Origin: Arenicola marina
Lineage: Eukaryota > Annelida > Polychaeta > Arenicolidae
Length of the DNA stretch: 64,000 nt
Direction of reading: 5' to 3'
NCBI GenBank assembly: GCA_964019135.1
Contig: OZ025260.1
Span: 14,626,254-14,690,253 of the forward strand
The position numbers were made by a program, and so were the translations under genes. The notes beneath the pieces were generated by a model. It saw only the letters and a list, made by a program, of their open reading frames with translations. It had not been told where the DNA came from and did not search any database. Each line of letters begins with the position of its first letter. Within the stretch, counting starts at the first letter, position 1. Of the stretch, positions 49,541 to 61,064 are shown piece by piece.

Positions 49541-50690
49541 TGTCAAAATGGGGATGTGTAGCGTTTCATATTGTTACCGAAATGTTGCGTACTCTTACTA
49601 TGTGTCAGATGGGCTGCATAATCTTACTGACACAAGGCGGTCGCGTACTCTTACTATGTGTCACATGGGCTGCATAATCTTACATACACAAGGCGGTCGT
49701 GTACTCTTACTATGTGTCAGATGGGCTGCATAATCTTACTGACACAAGGCGGTCGTGTACTCTTACTATGTGTCACATGGGCTGCATAATCTTACTGACA
49801 CAAGGCGGTTGCGTCCTCTTACCATGTGTCAGAGGGGCTGCATAATCTTACTGACACAAGGCGGTCGCGTACTCTTACTATGTGTTACATGGGCTGCATA
49901 ATAATACTTGCATAAGGCGGTCGCGTACTCTTGCTATGTGTCAGATGGGCAGCGTAATCTTACTGACACAAGGCGGTCGCGTACTCTTACCATGTGTCAG
50001 AGGGGCTGCATAATCTTACTGACACAAGGCGGTCGCGTACTCTTACTATGTGTCACATGGGCTGCATAATCTTACTGAAACAAGGCGGTCGCGTGCTGTT
50101 GCTATGTGTCAGATGGGCTGCATAATCTTACTGACACAAGGCGGTCGTGTACTCTTACTATGTGTCACATGGGCTGCATAATCTTACTGACACAAGGCGG
50201 TTGCGTCCTCTTACCATGTGTCAGAGGGGCTGCATAATCTTACTGACACAAGGCGGTCGCGTACTCTTACTATGTGTCACATGGGCTGCATAATCTTACT
50301 TGCACAAGGCGGTTGCGTACTCTTACTATGTGTCAGAGGGGCTGCATAATCTTACTGACACAAGGCGGTTGCGTCCTCTTACCATGTGTCAGAGGGGCTG
50401 CATAATCTTACTGACACAAGGCGGTCGCGTACTCTTACTATGTGTCAGATGGGCTGCATAATCTTTCATACACAAGGCGGTCGTGTACTCTTACTATGTG
50501 TCAGATGGGCTGCATAATCTTACTGACACAAGGCGGTCGTGTACTCTTACCATGCGTCAGATGGGCTGCATAATCTTACTGAAACAAGGCGGTCGCGTGC
50601 TGTTACTATGTGTCAGATGGGCTGCATAATCTTACTGACACAAGGCGGTTGCGTACTATTACTATTTGTCACCGAGGGGTTGCACTTTAT
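49541..50690. repeat. 56 bp minisatellite, about 19 copies
   Basis: Units contain GACACAAGGCGGTCGCGTAC, TCTTACTATGTGTCAGATGG and GCTGCATAATCTTACT. A few units vary in length. Confidence 0.95.
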
Positions 50691-51930
50691 TAACCCAGTA
50701 CGCCCAGACATAAACAAAGGACAAAGAGACTGCAATCTGAAAGCTTTTTCTTTATTTGGACATGACAATTTTGGGCGTCTTATATATAGGACGCTAGGCA
50801 CGGCAGGGTACAGATAACATTTACAGATGTAAGTCTCTCTACGGTTTATTTTGGAAACTTGTCTTGTAGTTCAGGGCGCGGGCTATGGCTCCGGCGCGCC
50901 TTATGACTCTATATGCTGGACTAGTGCTCCAGGTTTCGGGTTATGGCCACATAGCTCCGGGCGCGGGCTATGGCTCCGGGCGCGGGCTATGGCTCCGGAC
51001 GCGGGCTATGACTCCGGGCGCGGGCTATGGCTCCGGTATTTGTCACCAAGGGGTTGCGTATTCTTAATATTTGTCACCGATTGGTTGGGTACTCTTACTA
51101 TTTATCACCGTGGGTTGCGTACTTTTACTATTTGTTACAAAAGGGTTGTACCATTTATTAATTGTTACCCTGGAGTTGCGTATTCTTACTATTGGTTACT
51201 GAGGAGTTGCATCATTTTACTATTTTTTACCCTAGAGTTGTGTACTCTTACTATTGGTCACAGAGGGGTTGCATCGTTTTATTAATTGTTACCCTGGAGT
51301 TGCCTACTCTTACTATTGGTCACCGAGGGCTGAATCTCCTTATTAATGGTATCTTGGAGTTGCGTACTCTTAGGATTGCGTCTGTTTATTAATTGTCACA
51401 ATGAAATTGCGTACTGGTCACCGAGGGTTTGCGTCTTGTTATTAATTGTTACCCTGGAGTTGTGTACTACTACTATTAGTCACCCAGGGGTTGCGTCTTC
51501 TTCATTAATTGTTACCCTAGAGTTGCGGATTCTGTACTATTGGTCACCCAGGGGTTGCATTATTTTATTAATCGTTACCTTAGAGTTGCGTATTCTTCTA
51601 TTGATCACCGAGGGTTTGCGTCTTTTTATTAATTGTTACCTTGGAGTTGCGTGCTCTTACTATTGGTCAGGAAGGGGTTGCATCTATTTTATTAATTGTT
51701 ACCTTGGAGTTGCGTACTCTTACTATTGGTCACCGAGGGGTTGCGTACTCTTAGTATTTGTCACTGATTGGTTGCGTACTATTAGTATTTGTCACTGATT
51801 GGTTGCGTACTCTTATTAATTACATAGTATACGTGTAATTAAACACATAAATTTGATGGGGAATATATCTTTGTTATAATCACCCTGGGGTTGCGTACCA
51901 TTATTACGTGTCACCGTGGGTTGCGTTCAT
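50691..51930. repeat. Degenerate relatives of the 56 bp repeat, plus a GC-rich insert
   Basis: Diverged units alternate GTTGCGTACTCTTACTATTG, GTCACCGAGGGGTTGC and TTATTAATTGTTACCCTGG. At 50873-51040 a separate short repeat GGGCGCGGGCTATGGCTCC occurs about five times. Confidence 0.8.
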
Positions 51931-52500
51931 GCTTGCTAAAGGTAATGGGAACGCGTTTTACTTGCTAAAGGTGACTGGAACGGAACACACAGCCAAAACA
52001 AGCACATTTAAAAAGAAAGTAAAAGACATAATGGGATGGGTCACAATTGCCAAATATCCTATGATACATCGACATATATGCTATTTGGGTGTAGGTAGCA
52101 AGTCCTGCGCAGATATAGTCGTAGGCAAAGAACGTTGATTAGATAGGCATGTAAATGTCTGTAACACATAGAGAATAGGTTGACAACAACATCCAGGAGT
52201 GGTTAGAAAGCGACAATGTGCCCACTGCTCATCATCTGGATCACCAGCACAGCCTAGGGTGGAAAGTACAGCTAGCAATTATATGGTCCCATCCGCACCT
52301 AGTAGCATGGAGTCCAGCGCCCCAGACACCCGCTTGGCGACCCTCTTCTTTGGGATCATCCTTCTCCAGTGTGGTTTGGATGGGCTCCAGCAGTGATCCG
52401 GGTCGCGATGGCCTCCTCATCTAACCCCGTTAGTCAGCCCGGCATCAGTTGGATGTGGATGCGACAATCCCGCATCAGCTGGAACTTGCATAGGAGTGAC
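51931..52500. other. Intergenic with two stray 30 bp units
   Basis: At about 51932-51986 two copies of CTTGCTAAAGGT(A/G)A(T/C)(T/G)GGAACG match the unit of the big array at 55.4 kb. A short open frame at 52199-52396 has no recognisable family and is not called. Confidence 0.6.
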
Positions 52501-52830
52501 GTAACGCTACAACGCTATAAGACCTCAAATGGGCTGCAGAACATATATGTCAAATTAGGCTGTATGTCCCAAACAAAATAGATATGTGAACCTATAAAGC
52601 CATAGGCCCTCCTCACACAAGCTGCATGAACACACATGTCAAATTAGGCGGCATAGCTGAAAAAAAAACTATGTGAACATAAATCGCTATAAGCTATCAC
52701 AGGCCCAGGCACATGTGTCAAAATAGGCTGCATAGTCAAACATCAAAATATGGACATATAACGCTACAACCCTTCACACAGGCCGCGGTTACATATATAT
52801 GTCAAATATTGAACTAACTGTCGTAGCAAG
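52501..52830. repeat. Degenerate about 85 bp repeat
   Basis: Three or four copies share ATGTCAAATTAGGC(T/G)GCAT and AACGCTACAAC motifs. A further AACGGGCCGC-type copy lies near 52990. Confidence 0.6.
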
Positions 52831-53419
52831 GGCGTTACCTGATGAATGGAAGGAGTACTACGGTAACAGACGACTCGTGGGCATTTGGTACAATCGTACA
52901 TCCACATATTTCACCAATATTGAACTAAAGTTCAACTAACTTTTAAATTCAATGTTTAAACGTATGACCAACTGCAAACATGTAGAACATCACGCTACGA
53001 ACCCCCTAACGGGCCGCTGGGACAAATCAAATGTTTGAACGTGAAAGCATGGTATTTATATATCCCGGTCCACAGCCTCCATCAGACATCAAACGTCCAT
53101 TGGTATTCGTCCCTTTCATGTCATAGGGGTCCTGCACTCGACTAGAAGCGGGGAACCCACCTACATGTACACCACGTGATGGTGGAGGCAGGGAGCGAGG
53201 TGTGGGATACCATCACGCTGAAGGTCACGTTAAAAGGTCACGCGTGTGACACTCGTTACAAAAATATCGATACTTCCTCATTTTTTAACTGCTACTCTCG
53301 CTTGTCGTTGATCGCCTGGCATAATAGGCAAGCATCCTTATATAGATATTTATATGTTTAATCATACCCGGATTGCCCTGCACAAGGCAGCTATTAATTA
53401 CACCCAATGTCTGGCACGC
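52831..53419. other. Intergenic, nothing recognised
   Basis: Unique AT-rich sequence without gene-like frames. Confidence 0.4.
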
Positions 53420-53548
53420 TTCCATTCACCAGGTGGCGCCATTAGTTTTTTCATATCGCCATTTCTATTCTTTTACCGCAGTACTCCGTTCCATTTACCA
53501 GGTGGCGCCTTTGGTTTTTAATATCGCCATTTCTATTCATTGTTTGTA
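53420..53548. repeat. About 69 bp duplication with CTCF-like sites
   Basis: Two copies share TTCCATT(C/T)ACCAGGTGGC and end in ATATCGCCATTTCTATTC. Each copy holds the core CACCAGGTGGCGCC or TACCAGGTGGCGCC. Confidence 0.85.
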
Positions 53549-53661
53549 TATTTCGGCAAAAAAGGATATGTACCATTGTCTAAGCCTCCATGTTGTGTCT
53601 AGCCACAACGCGTTGGTAGCGACCTTACCCCCGGGGCACTCGCACTACTCCACACCCGCAG

Positions 53662-53707
53662 GCGGTCACGTGATACGCATGGCTGTCCTGTCTGGAGCTA
53701 TATATGG
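53662..53707 (+). promoter_or_regulatory. Promoter of secreted gene 2
   Basis: GCGGTCACGTGATAC at 53662-53676 is followed by TATATATGG at 53699-53707, 98 bases before the ATG. The 15-mer is identical in two of the nearby MITE copies. Confidence 0.6.
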
Positions 53708-53804
53708 AGAGAGCGATCTGGAGATGGCCACACAGTCACGGTCATCAGTCAGACGCATCTTCCCCTCCTCCGGTAACCAAGCAACCGACATCACCACCAT
53801 CACC

Positions 53805-54370
53805 ATGAAGGCTGCCGTCGCTCTCCTCCTCGTCTGCTTCCTGGCTGTTGTCACAGCACAGTACGAGCACGGATACGGCCGGGGACTCCGACCAGTGTGA
53901 GTGACTCGTCCATGGCAAGATCCATACTGTATTACATTATCATGTTAACATGGTTATTATTAACATCGGCGCTTTACTGTCCAAAAAAAACTATTTTTAC
54001 TGCTATCATCCTCCATGGCAAAATTCATTGCATTACATGAACATGTTAACATTGATATTATTAACGTGGTTATTTTCCTCTCCAAAACAACCAAAGGCCA
54101 TCTTATCATGTACGTGTAATGAATGTTTTTCCCATACACATTTTTGTCCTTCCTTTGGGGATATGTGTTGATTAAAAAGTGGCCCTGGTCTTCCACTCCT
54201 CTAGTGGCAATGGCTACGCGGCCCCTTACAACAACGCCGCCCGCCAGCAGTACGTCAACCGTCAGGCCGAATACGTTGGCTCCGGAATCGGAACTGGTTT
54301 CTATGGAGTGCCCGGCACTGGCCGTTACTATGGATATGGCTATGGCTTTAACAAAAGATTCGGCTATTAA
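53805..54370 (+). CDS. Secreted Gly/Tyr-rich protein 2 (two coding exons)
   Basis: The coding sequence joins 53805-53896 and 54205-54370 (258 bases, 85 residues). The intron has GTGAGT and CTCTAG ends and phase 2, at the same place as in secreted gene 1. Signal peptide MKAAVALLLVCFLAVVTA is followed by a very short linker (QYEHGYGRGLRPV). The same exon-2 domain follows, with GNGYAAPYNNAARQQYVNRQ, GSGIGTG and YGVPGTG, and a GYGYG tail. Exon 2 differs from that of gene 1 at only 3 of the first 118 shared bases, while introns and exon 1 do not align well. The start is the only ATG that gives a signal peptide; the frame is open further upstream by chance. A poly(A) signal AATAAA lies at 54536-54541. 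Function unknown; probably an extracellular structural protein. Confidence 0.85.
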
Positions 54371-54541
54371 GGTATCTATTAAAGTAATTTCTCGCATGAA
54401 TATCTAATCAGAAGTAATCAGAAGTAAGTGTTTAAATCAAATGGTACTATGTTGGTTAAGCTCTGCACTTTGCCGATAGTCATAACGGATTTGAAGGTTT
54501 CAGTGCATATTATACATGACAATTTAGCTTGAAATAATAAA

Positions 54542-55199
54542 CTGACGAAATTGTTCTTTGCCGGCAGCATACTCCGGATGGTGGGCGTGATGCCTACTCG
54601 AAGACAGCTTGTCCAGATAACCCATGACCTTACTCTCGCTGCCCCTCGCGCGTGTGTGTCGAGGGGACGAGGGAGATTGGTCTCCAACCTGCGATACCAA
54701 CCCATGACGTGTCCACGACTCACGAGGTCGCCTTGGAAACGCAGCGAGACTTCGGCGAGGAGATGCGCCATTTTCTTCAGCTTTCCGGCTTAAATTCGCA
54801 CCCGCTGCTTTGAGGAGATCCTGACGTGATCTCACTCAGTTTGGCCTGTATACAATGGGACGCTTCTTGTAGGAACCATGGAAATAAATTACTTTCCGCT
54901 GGCAGAAGCATCTTTGCTTGTTCCTATGTTCGAACTAATATCGAATATGACGGGTAGAACGTCTCGTTCTTGTGCCACAAACCTACGACGCATATTGTTT
55001 AACGAAGTAAACGAATTCGTACCAATTAATGAATGGTGTCTCGTTTTGTGACACAAACTTATGACACGTACATTCAATGAAATAAGACAAATATAAGCCA
55101 CCCCTATCAATGAAAGCTATTTCACAGAAGTACAACAATTATCATATCATACCTATGATCATACCTATCATAAATATATCATATCATATTTATAAAGGT
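54542..55199. other. Intergenic, nothing recognised
   Basis: Unique sequence between the gene 2 poly(A) site and the 30 bp array. No supported gene. Confidence 0.4.
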
Positions 55200-58100
55200 G
55201 GTTGGAAGGCGTTTATACTTTCCAAAGGTGACCAGGAGGTGTTGATAATTGTTAAATTTGACTGGAACGCGTTGATATTATTAAGGTGATTTTCTTGCCA
55301 AAAGTAAAAATGGTACGCTATGTGTACGCGCTAAATGTGATCGGCGAGTTCTTGCTAAACGTCACATGAACGCATTTATATTCTCTAAGTTCTCTAGGTG
55401 ACTAGAGCGCGTACTAATACCTTCTAACTGTGGCTCGAACGGGTTTATACTTGCTAAATGTGGCCGGAACGGGGTTATACTTGCTAAATGTGGCTCGAAC
55501 GGGTTTATTCTTGCTAAATGTGGCCGGAACGGGTTTATACTTGCTAAATGTGGCCGGAACGGGTTTATACTTGCTAAATGTGGCCGGAACGGGTTTATAC
55601 TTGCTAAATGTGGCCGGAACGGGGTTATACTTGCTAAATGTGGCTCGAACGGGTTTATTCTTGCTAAATGTGGCCGGAACGGGTTTATTCTTGCTAAATG
55701 TGGCTCGAACGGGGTTATACTTGCTAAATGTGGCCGGAACGGGTTTATACTTGCTAAATGTGGCCGGAACGGGTTTATACTTGCTAAATGTGGCCGGAAC
55801 GGGTTTATACTTGCTAAATGTGGCCGGAAGGGGTTTATACTTGCTAAATGTGGCCGGAACGGGTTTATACTTGCTAAACGTGGCCGGAACGGGTTTATAC
55901 TTGCTAAATGTGGCCGGAACGGGTTTATACTTGCTAAATGTGGCCGGAACGGGTTTATACTTGCTACATGTGGCCGGAACGGGTTTATACTTGCTAAATG
56001 TGGCCGGAACGGGTTTATACTTGCTAAACGTGGCCGGAACGGGTTTATACTTGCTAAATGTGGCTCGAACGGGTTTATACTTGCTAAATGTGGCTCGAAC
56101 GGGTTTATACTTGCTAAATGTGGCCGGAACGGGTTTATACTTGCTAAATGTGGCCGGAACGGGGTTATACTTGCTAAATGTGGCCGGAACGGGTTTATAC
56201 TTGCTAAATGTGGCCGGAACGGGTTTATACTTGCTACATGTGGCCGGAACGGGTTTATACTTGCTAAATGTGGCCGGAACGGGTTTATACTTGCTAAATG
56301 TGGCCGGAACGGGGTTATACTTGCTAAATGTGGCCGGAACGGGTTTATACTTGCTAAATGTGGCCGGAACGGGGTTATACTTGCTACATGTGACCGGAAC
56401 GGGTTTATACTTGCTAAATGTGGCCGGAACGGGTTTATACTTGCTACATGTGGCCGGAACGGGTTTATACTTGCTAAATGTGGCCGGAACGGGTTTATAC
56501 TTGCTAAATGTGGCCGGAACGGGTTTATACTTGCTAAATGTGGCTCGAACGGGTTTATACTTGCTAAATGTGGCCGGAACGGGTTTATACTTGCTAAATG
56601 TGGCCGGAACGGGTTTATACTTGCTAAATGTGGCCGGAACGGGGTTATACTTGCTAAATGTGGCTCGAACGGGTTTATACTTGCTAAATGTGGCCGGAAC
56701 GGGGTTATACTTGCTAAATGTGGCTCGAACGGGTTTATACTTGCTAAATGTGGCCGGAACGGGGTTATACTTGCTAAATGTGGCTCGAACGGGTTTATAC
56801 TTGCTAAATGTGGCTCGAACGGGTTTATACTTGCTAAATGAGGCCGGAACGGGTTTATACTTGCTAAATGTGGCTCGAACGGGTTTATACTTGCTAAATG
56901 TGGCTCGAACGGGTTTATACTTGCTAAATGTGGCCGGAACGGGTTTATACTTGCTAAATGTGGCCGGAACGGGGTTATACTTGCTAAATGTGGCCGGAAC
57001 GGGTTTATACTTGCTAAATGTGGCCGGAACGGGTTTATACTTGCTAAATGTGGCCGGAACGGGTTTATTCTTGCTAAATGTGGCCGGAACGGGTTTATAC
57101 TTGCTAAATGTGGCCGGAACGGGTTTATACTTGCTAAATGTGGCTCGAACGGGTTTATACTTGCTAAATGTGGCTCGAACGGGTTTATACTTGCTAAATG
57201 TGGCTCGAACGGGTTTATACTTGCTAAATGTGGCCGGAACGGGTTTATACTTGCTACATGTGACCGGAACGGGTTTATACTTGCTAAATGTGGCTCGAAC
57301 GGGTTTATACTTGCTAAATGTGGCCGGAACGGGTTTATACTTGCTAAATGTGGCTCGAACGGGTTTATACTTGCTAAATGTGGCCGGAACGGGTTTATAC
57401 TTGCTAAATGTGGCCGGAACGGGTTTATACTTGCTAAATGTGGCCGGAACGGGTTTATACTTGCTAAATGTGGCCGGAACGGGTTTATACTTGCTACATG
57501 TGGCCGGAACGGGTTTATACTTGCTAAATGTGGCCGGAACGGGTTTATACTTGCTAATTGTGGCCGGAACGGGTTTATACTTGCTAAATGTGGCTCGAAC
57601 GGGTTTATACTTGCTAAATGTGGCCGGAATGGGTTTATACTTGCTAAATGTGGCCGGAACGGGTTTATACTTGCTAAATGCGGCCGGAACGGGGTTATAC
57701 TTGCTAAATGTGGCCGGAACGGGGTTATACTTGCTAAATGTGGCTCGAACGGGTTTATACTTGCTAAATGTGGCCGGAACGGGTTTATACTTGCTAAATG
57801 TGGCCGGAACGGGTTTATACTTGCTAAATGTGGCCGGAACGGGTTTATACTTGCTAAATGTGGCTCGAACGGGTTTATACTTGCTAAATGTGGCCGGAAT
57901 GGGTTTATACTTGCTAAATGTGGCCGGAACGGGTTTATACTTGCTAAATGTGGCCGGAACGGGGTTATACTTGCTAAATGTGGCCGGAACGGGGTTATAC
58001 TTGCTAAATGTGGCTCGAACGGGTTTATACTTGCTAAATGTGGCCGGAACGGGTTTATACTTGCTAAATGTGGCCGGAACGGGTTTATACTTGCTAAATG

Positions 58101-58960
58101 TGGCCGGAACGGGTTTATACTTGCTAAATGTGGCTCGAACGGGTTTATACTTGCTAAATGTGGCCGGAATGGGTTTATACTTGCTAAATGTGGCCGGAAC
58201 GGGTTTATACTTGCTAAATGTGGCCGGAACGGGTTTATACTTGCTAAATGTGGCCGGAACGGGGTTATACTTGCTAAATGTGGCTCGAACGGGTTTATAC
58301 TTGCTAAATGTGGCCGGAACGGGGTTTATACTTGCTAAATGTGGCTCGAACGGGTTTATACTTGCTAAATGTGGCTCGAACGGGTTTATACTTGCTAAAT
58401 GTGGCCGGAATGGGTTTATACTTGCTAAATGTGGCCGGAACGGGTTTATACTTGCTAAATGTGGCCGGAACGGGTTTATACTTGCTAAATGTGGCTCGAA
58501 CGGGTTTATACTTGCTAAATGTGGCCGGAACGGGGTTATACTTGCTAAATGTGGCTCGAACAGGTTTATACTTGCTAAATGTGGCTCGAACGGGTTTATA
58601 CTTGCTAAATGTGGCCGGAATGGGTTTATACTTGCTCAATGTGGCTCGAACGGGTTTATACTTGCTAAATGTGGCCGGAACGGGGTTATACTTGCTAAAT
58701 GTGGCTCGAACGGGTTTATACTTGCTAAATGTGGCTCGAACGGGTTTATACTTGCTAAATGTGGCCGGAACGGGTTTATACTTGCTAAATGTGGCCGGAA
58801 CGGGGTTATACTTGCTAAATGTGGCTCGAACGGGTTTATACTTGCTAAATGTGGCTCGAACGGGTTTATACTTGCTAAATGTGGCTCGAACGGGTTTATA
58901 CTTGCTAAATGTGGCCGGAACGGGTTTATACTTGCTACATGTGACTGGACGCTATTGCTA
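55200..58960. repeat. 30 bp satellite-like array, about 117 copies
   Basis: The uniform part (55431-58950) repeats GGTTTATACTTGCTAAATG plus TGGCCGGAACG, with TGGCTCGAAC as the main variant. A nine-unit (270 base) higher-order repeat is visible at 57600-58300 (GGCCGGAATG at 57621, 57891 and 58161). The edge at 55200-55430 is diverged. Because 30 is a multiple of three, the plus strand stays open for 1182 codons (LYLLNVAGTG repeats). A one-base insertion at about 58321 only switches which frame shows the same peptide. I regard it as non-coding. Confidence 0.97.
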
Positions 58961-59459
58961 AGTTCTGAAGGCAACTAACATAGTCTAAATACTCAGAATG
59001 GACCTCGTCTTCGTGAAATATAGCCCGAATGGCAAAAGAAATGGAGAGCGTTTTTGATCCGCTAATAAAACCCCATAGAACACAAGTCATCATCATCATC
59101 ATTCAGCAAGTATTAAACACATTCTCTATGGATCAGTGTCCCATCTTAAAACCGTTTCTTTTGCTATATGATCCCTAATGGGTTATTCGTTTTGAAATAT
59201 GTACCAGAACCAAGAACTGTAGTATAAATACCTGTATACAGGTTTTTTGTTTAATGATCGGTGGGATGAATTGATCCTTGTCCTATTTATCGTGCTCTAT
59301 CTAACCGCCTTTGGTACATAGACTGGGCACTCCATCTCTTAAACGCTAAAAACAATTTCATCTAGTAGTTTTTTCTAATGTAATTAATGCACAGCTCCCT
59401 TTGTCCAATAACTTTCATTTCATCGAGTCTCCATAGCAGATTCTCCACATGCATCATCA
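58961..59459. other. Intergenic, nothing recognised
   Basis: AT-rich unique sequence with a CATCATCAT microsatellite at about 59090. Confidence 0.4.
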
Positions 59460-59690
59460 ACGGGGTGCCGTCCTAGTGTAGTGGTTAGGGAACTAGACAA
59501 CATACCAATATGTCCTGTGGGGCCTCCCTGGTGTAGTGGTTAGCGAACTAGACTGCAGATCAATAGGTTATGGCGGTCTCCCTGGTGTAGTGGTTAGCGA
59601 ATTAGGCCAAAGACCAATATCTCCTGCGGGCCTCCCTGGAGTAGTGGTTAGCAAACTAGACCGCAGACCAATTGGTCATTGGTCGGATGT
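59460..59690. repeat. Tandem tRNA A-box-like units, four copies
   Basis: Each about 61-base unit has CTCCCTGGTGTAGTGGTTAG followed by CGAACTAGAC and AGACCAAT. The start resembles the 5' end and A box of tRNA-Glu/Asp-type SINE heads. No B box (GGTTCGANTCC) is seen in any unit. Confidence 0.75.
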
Positions 59691-60225
59691 CAGGCCCTCG
59701 GCATATACTGTGGCGTAAGTTTCATATATTCATCGTTCATCTTCCTGGGAGGTTCTTAGGCCAACTTAGCTCTTGTGTACACAAAAGCGGCCAAAAACGA
59801 ACAAAACAAATCAACAACGCAATTATGACCTTTGCATGAGCGTTTTATTCAAACTTATCCTAACTTATCCAAAATTATGTAGGGTTTTTTTATATCCCTT
59901 GCTTATAGCTCTAATTGTAGCTCTGATTTTACGTTTCACGTCTTTCTACAAGGAAGCCTTGCTTCGGGCAATTGAAGGACACATAGGATAGTGTTTGCAT
60001 CATGGCGGTTCCAAGAAAGAATTTGTACTTGAATTTGACATCCAACGGATTTGAAAACTCGAACGGGGATTATGTGACCTTGACCTTCACATTGACATAG
60101 ATATTTAAATATGACCTTGACCAGCCGTGCTATAGAAAGGCAATAGCGTAGGATCACGCACTAACGGCCGCTTTCAATGCTTTTTTAATGAATATGTCAA
60201 ATGCAGTTAAACATGACACGACTGT
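59691..60225. other. Intergenic, nothing recognised
   Basis: Unique sequence. No exon pattern. Confidence 0.4.
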
Positions 60226-60254
60226 ATGTGGCGTGACAAGGAATCATTTCTCTG
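60226..60254 (+). repeat. 29-base inverted repeat, left copy
   Basis: ATGTGGCGTGACAAGGAATC and the nine bases after it match, in reverse complement, positions 63426-63454 without a mismatch. Secreted gene 3 lies between the two copies. Confidence 0.85.
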
Positions 60255-60959
60255 GATCCTCCCATGCAGTACGGTTGCATTGTCTGTGCTGGAAGTTGTA
60301 GTCTCTGGTGTGGGGTCACCATGTATGTCGACCGCATCCCCCGGGCATGACCCACAATGTCTGTGTTGGCATTAAACCTTCCAAATGGTATGCATTTATA
60401 TATAGTGTGTAAAAGCTCTATTCTCTCTGGCCGTCGCCCTGTCTGAACTAAGATACAACGACATATATTCGAGATTTCTATGGACGCCCTCACCCCGTAT
60501 CCCCCTTACGCTAACCCTCATGCCGTCCCCCCTGGCCCCTCCCCTTCCCGCCTCACACCCACATACACACGCCGAAAATAATACCATTACAATACATGTC
60601 ACTGAGTCCGACAGAGGGCGTTGCAAGCGTCTGGCTTTCCGCCGGCCGTCTGGCGCCAACGCCAAAGGAGGAAATGTCCGCCATGACATGACAGGACCTG
60701 GATAGACTGAAACTACCCCCCCCCCCCACTTCCCCCTATCTCACCCCGCCATGACCGGCTGACCCTTGGCAGCGAAATGCGCCAGCCACTCATGACTAGG
60801 ACGTGATGGCAGCCCGTGCATGTATCCTCTCCCGTGTAAACTTCAAAGCCCCCGTGACGAGCTGCACAAACGCCCAGATCCACTGTTCAGGCTGACCGAA
60901 TGGGTGTCAAAAACATCTCGACCACCTGAAAAATCTTGACGCGTCTGAATCGGTCTGAT
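60255..60959. other. Upstream region of secreted gene 3
   Basis: No gene was recognised. C-runs lie at 60715-60727. Confidence 0.4.
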
Positions 60960-61013
60960 GCGGTCACGTGGTGTGACTGCAGGAGCGGCTGCCATAATGC
61001 CCCGTATATAAAT
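60960..61013 (+). promoter_or_regulatory. Promoter of secreted gene 3
   Basis: GCGGTCACGTGGT at 60960-60972 is followed by TATATAAAT at 61005-61013, 52 bases before the ATG. The 13-mer matches the E-box of MITE copy A. Confidence 0.6.
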
Positions 61014-61064
61014 CAAATTATTTCGACTCGTAGCTCACATCACGTTCGACGGACCCCTGTCAGG

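Noticed and set aside
52199-52424. Short overlapping frames with CAHCSSSGSPAQP
   Set aside because: Too short, with no recognisable family, promoter or splice context. It may be a decayed mobile-element piece but this cannot be supported.
55430-58978. 1182-codon open frame of LYLLNVAGTG repeats
   Set aside because: The DNA unit is 30 bases, so any frame without a stop in one unit stays open. The minus strand is also open in places, and the frame switch after the one-base insertion gives the same peptide. No start context, promoter or splice signals.
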